This document shows positions 63,279-64,000 of a stretch of 64,000 bases of DNA, in pieces. The notes under the pieces are model-generated. The model was given only the letters and a program-made list of their open reading frames with translations. It searched no databases and was not told the DNA's origin. Each line of letters opens with the position of its first letter. The first letter of the stretch is position 1. Origin of the DNA: Anaerolinea sp. (GTDB lineage: Bacteria; Chloroflexota; Anaerolineae; Anaerolineales; Anaerolineaceae); assembly GCA_029975965.1 (NCBI GenBank), contig JARKOV010000114.1, positions 67,964 through 131,963 on the forward strand, in the 5' to 3' direction. The translations under genes and the position numbers were made by a program.

Positions 63279-64000
63279 CTATTCCATTTTGCCCAACACG
63301 AGGGCGATCAGCGCCATGCGCATCACCACGCCGTAGAAGGCCTCTTGCCAGTAGCGCGACCAGCGGGTGATGTCCACGTCGGGCGGAATCTCGTCCATGC
63401 GCGGCAACGAATGGAGCAGGATGGCGCCCGGCTTGGCTTTGGTTTCGAGCAGTTGGCGGGTGATTTTGTAGTTGGCGGGGGTCAGCCCGTGCTCGCCGGC
63501 TTCCTGGCGCGACTGGGTGTAATCGGGCTGCACGACCGGCTCGACCAGGATGACGTCGGCGTCGTGAATGGCCTGCTCGACATGCTCGACTTCTTTGAAG
63601 TCCAGGCTGTAGTGGCGGAGCTCTTCTTTGAACTCGGGTTTGAGCGACATGTCGGGGGGCGACACGAAGGTGATCGGGCAGTCGAACTGGGTCAGGGCGT
63701 ATGCCAGAGAGTGCATGGTGCGCATGCGCATATCGCCGACCGCCAGCCACTTCAGCCCGTCGATGGTGCCTTTCTCTTTGAGCACGGTGTAGAGATCGGT
63801 GAGAATCTGGGTGGGATGCTCACCCCAGCCGTCGCCGCCGTTGATGATCGGCACCGAGGCCCAGCGGGCGGCCTCGTGCGGGGCGCCCTGCTGGAAGTGG
63901 CGCATGACGATCACATCGCCGTAAAATTCCAGCAAATAGACCGTGTCTTTGATCGATTCCTGGTACCAGTCGCCGGCGCGGGTCATTTTGGCGACGGAGA
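63279..64000 (-). CDS. pyrB: Aspartate carbamoyltransferase-like (5' end outside window)
   Basis: 240 codons are visible and the frame is open to the end of the window. NGGDGWGEHPTQILTDLYT contains the HPTQ motif, LLHSLPRMDEIP is the carbamoyl-binding HxLPR-type loop, followed by ALIALVLG. It fits the catalytic subunit of aspartate carbamoyltransferase. Neighbouring YgeW-like and carbamate kinase genes open the alternative of a catabolic homologue. Confidence 0.85.
   Translation of the reverse strand, partial: SVAKMTRAGDWYQESIKDTVYLLEFYGDVIVMRHFQQGAPHEAARWASVPIINGGDGWGEHPTQILTDLYTVLKEKGTIDGLKWLAVGDMRMRTMHSLAYALTQFDCPITFVSPPDMSLKPEFKEELRHYSLDFKEVEHVEQAIHDADVILVEPVVQPDYTQSRQEAGEHGLTPANYKITRQLLETKAKPGAILLHSLPRMDEIPPDVDITRWSRYWQEAFYGVVMRMALIALVLGKME

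Overview
The window reads as chromosomal DNA of a free-living, fairly GC-rich bacterium. The best guess is a member of the Chloroflexota, probably Anaerolineae. That guess rests on gene content: BMP/NupOPQ-type transporter genes, lipoproteins with Pro/Thr-rich spacers, a large cell-surface polysaccharide locus and many small Chloroflexi-style conserved proteins. It does not rest on a marker gene. Coding density is high, many genes overlap by 4 bp (ATGA), and non-coding stretches are short.

Region 1 (1-22131) is a surface-polysaccharide locus. On the plus strand are a Wzx-like flippase (cut by the window edge), two glycosyltransferases, a WecG/TagA-type transferase and a polyprenyl-phosphate sugar transferase. 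Facing it is a seven-gene minus-strand operon (16873 down to 5593): three glycosyltransferases, a Wzm/Wzt ABC exporter, a methyltransferase-glycosyltransferase-methyltransferase protein and a GT39-like membrane protein. A lipoprotein, a Wzz-like protein, an O-antigen-ligase/polymerase-like protein and a secreted zinc protease follow on plus. The first genes are visibly AT-rich, as is usual for transferred polysaccharide genes.

Region 2 (22199-34213) holds a secreted ExeM-like nuclease, a pirin, the rplU-rpmA-rpmE ribosomal operon with a clear promoter and terminator, an ABC-2 export system, a GxxExxY gene bounded by inverted repeats, mgsA, dinB, an MshA/SPS-like glycosyltransferase and a tRNA-Thr(CGU). 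The L31 protein carries an RNA-polymerase alpha-CTD-like domain at its C-terminus.

Region 3 (34214-38190) is a small accessory island next to the tRNA. It contains a frameshifted tyrosine recombinase, two unrecognised proteins and a REP-associated HUH transposase carrying REP-like palindromes in its own coding sequence.

Region 4 (38193-53733) holds selB with a coiled-coil partner gene, a four-gene operon of a hydantoinase with three complex-I/antiporter-like membrane proteins, a beta-propeller-like protein, small helix-hairpin-helix and membrane proteins, a flavoprotein, a fold-type-II PLP enzyme, a GtrB-like glycosyltransferase and threonine synthase.

Region 5 (53917-64000) looks like nucleoside or ureide use: a BMP lipoprotein with its ABC transporter, then carbamate kinase, a YgeW-like transcarbamylase and an ATCase-like gene cut by the window edge. 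Between them lie an ANT-like nucleotidyltransferase and a CHAT (caspase-like) protein fused to an acyl carrier protein domain. I consider that fusion and the L31-alphaCTD fusion the two most unusual genes here.

Short dispersed repeats also occur: a 54-67 bp palindromic element (16899, 48412, partial at 60073) and a REP-like hairpin family (37493, 37609, 57669).
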